Source: Phycisphaera sp. (GTDB lineage: Bacteria; Planctomycetota; Phycisphaerae; Phycisphaerales; SM1A02). From it: DNA of 64,000 nt. Each line of letters begins with the position of its first letter. The first letter of the stretch is position 1. Positions 63,621-64,000 of the stretch are shown one piece after another. Below the pieces are notes generated by a model. The model had not been told where the DNA came from, searched no databases, and worked only from the letters and a program-made list of their open reading frames with translations. The stretch covers positions 1 to 64,000 of the forward strand of contig WGMP01000052.1 in NCBI GenBank assembly GCA_016124975.1, written 5' to 3'. Made by a program: the position numbers and the translations under genes.

Positions 63621-64000
63621 TAGTAGACAAGGTACGGCAGATAGCTGCCTTCAAGACAGCATGCGTCGAGGATATCCATGACCCAATCTCCGCAGTTGTT
63701 GCATATCTCGTGATACTGCTGGCAAACTCCGCCTGCCATCGCCAGATCCTTGACGCACCGCTGAATCTGCTCGATGGTCGCGTCTTCGCAATTGATTACA
63801 GCGCCGCCGACGGTCATTGAGCCCGTGCTCCTCTTCCTCGCTTCCCAGCACTTCCGAGACCGTCCATCGTTGAGGCTCTCAACTGGATTTCCGCCGAAGC
63901 CCTGTGTCCAATCTCCGATCTGGAGGTAGGCATGGCAGAACGGCGCCAGGTACCAGGGCCAGTTCCAGTACGGACCGTCCTTTGGTCTCGCGCAGTAGAA
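63620..64000 (-). CDS. C-terminal fragment of an effector/hydrolase-like protein (partial)
   Basis: The frame is open from the window edge (64000) to the stop at 63620, giving 126 residues of a longer protein whose start lies outside. Visible features are YWNWPWYLAPFCHAYLQIGD, WTQGFGGNP, CWEARKRSTGS, INCEDATIEQIQRCVKD and a late YHEICNNCGDWVMDIL. The Cys, His and Asn around CHAYL and CNNCGDW recall papain- or NlpC/P60-like fold toxin ends found in RHS and other polymorphic toxins, though the family is uncertain. The downstream membrane gene may confer immunity. Confidence 0.6.
   Translation of the reverse strand, partial: FYCARPKDGPYWNWPWYLAPFCHAYLQIGDWTQGFGGNPVESLNDGRSRKCWEARKRSTGSMTVGGAVINCEDATIEQIQRCVKDLAMAGGVCQQYHEICNNCGDWVMDILDACCLEGSYLPYLVY

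Overview
The window is high-GC bacterial chromosome and most resembles a planctomycete of the class Phycisphaerae. This is inferred from gene content, not from rRNA. Signs are an ECF sigma factor next to a WD40-type Ser/Thr kinase, secreted proteins ending in paired dockerin-like repeats, a PEP-CTERM-like tail ending RRRR, a GH10-like protein of planctomycete type, and an orphan mraZ without rsmH or ftsZ. Genes are packed, with many GTGA/ATGA stop-start overlaps.

Layout. 0-13 kb holds housekeeping genes: ssb and rplI (divergent), a TSCPD protein, a coupled GH10-like/HhH/mfd operon, purC-folD, a secreted thioredoxin and a DadA-like oxidoreductase. 12.4-17.7 kb is a secreted-protein and repeat zone: a PEP-CTERM-like protein, a 7-bp array, four 137-bp hairpin repeats, and a two-gene operon whose first signal peptide is encoded by a (CT)17 microsatellite. 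17.7-29.2 kb carries ROK/ureohydrolase/AsmA-like genes, folE, glyS, and an ECF sigma factor, Ser/Thr kinase and DUF2961 set. 29.8-39.2 kb carries astD-astA-astC, an M20 hydrolase, dapF, an M48 protease and a lipoprotein. 39.3-41 kb carries a NifU-domain protein, csrA and mraZ; between csrA and mraZ lies a strongly structured RNA whose hairpin loops display ANGGA, the CsrA target. 41-53 kb includes a flavin-reductase-like protein, an amidohydrolase, paired lipoproteins, a dipeptidase, a ParA ATPase fused to a CBM48-like domain with a coupled partner, aroB and a glycosyltransferase. 53.9-59.4 kb carries three secreted proteins with dockerin-like pairs and tRNA-Glu(CTC).

From about 59.48 kb to the right edge the sequence looks like an integrated element: a 3' tRNA remnant, a long inverted repeat, a sigma70-like promoter, an AlpA/excisionase-like protein, a primase-like and an ATPase gene, then a minus-strand pair made of a C-terminal effector-like fragment and a small membrane protein. 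It uses ACGT freely, whereas the host part largely avoids it.

Most interesting: the putative CsrA-sponge RNA beside csrA; the ParA-CBM48 fusion and partner; the two-start phase-variation arrangement; the dispersed hairpin repeats with compensatory stem changes; a FolD lacking its catalytic lysine; and the effector/immunity-like pair in the island. All functions are inferred from sequence reading; no database search was run.
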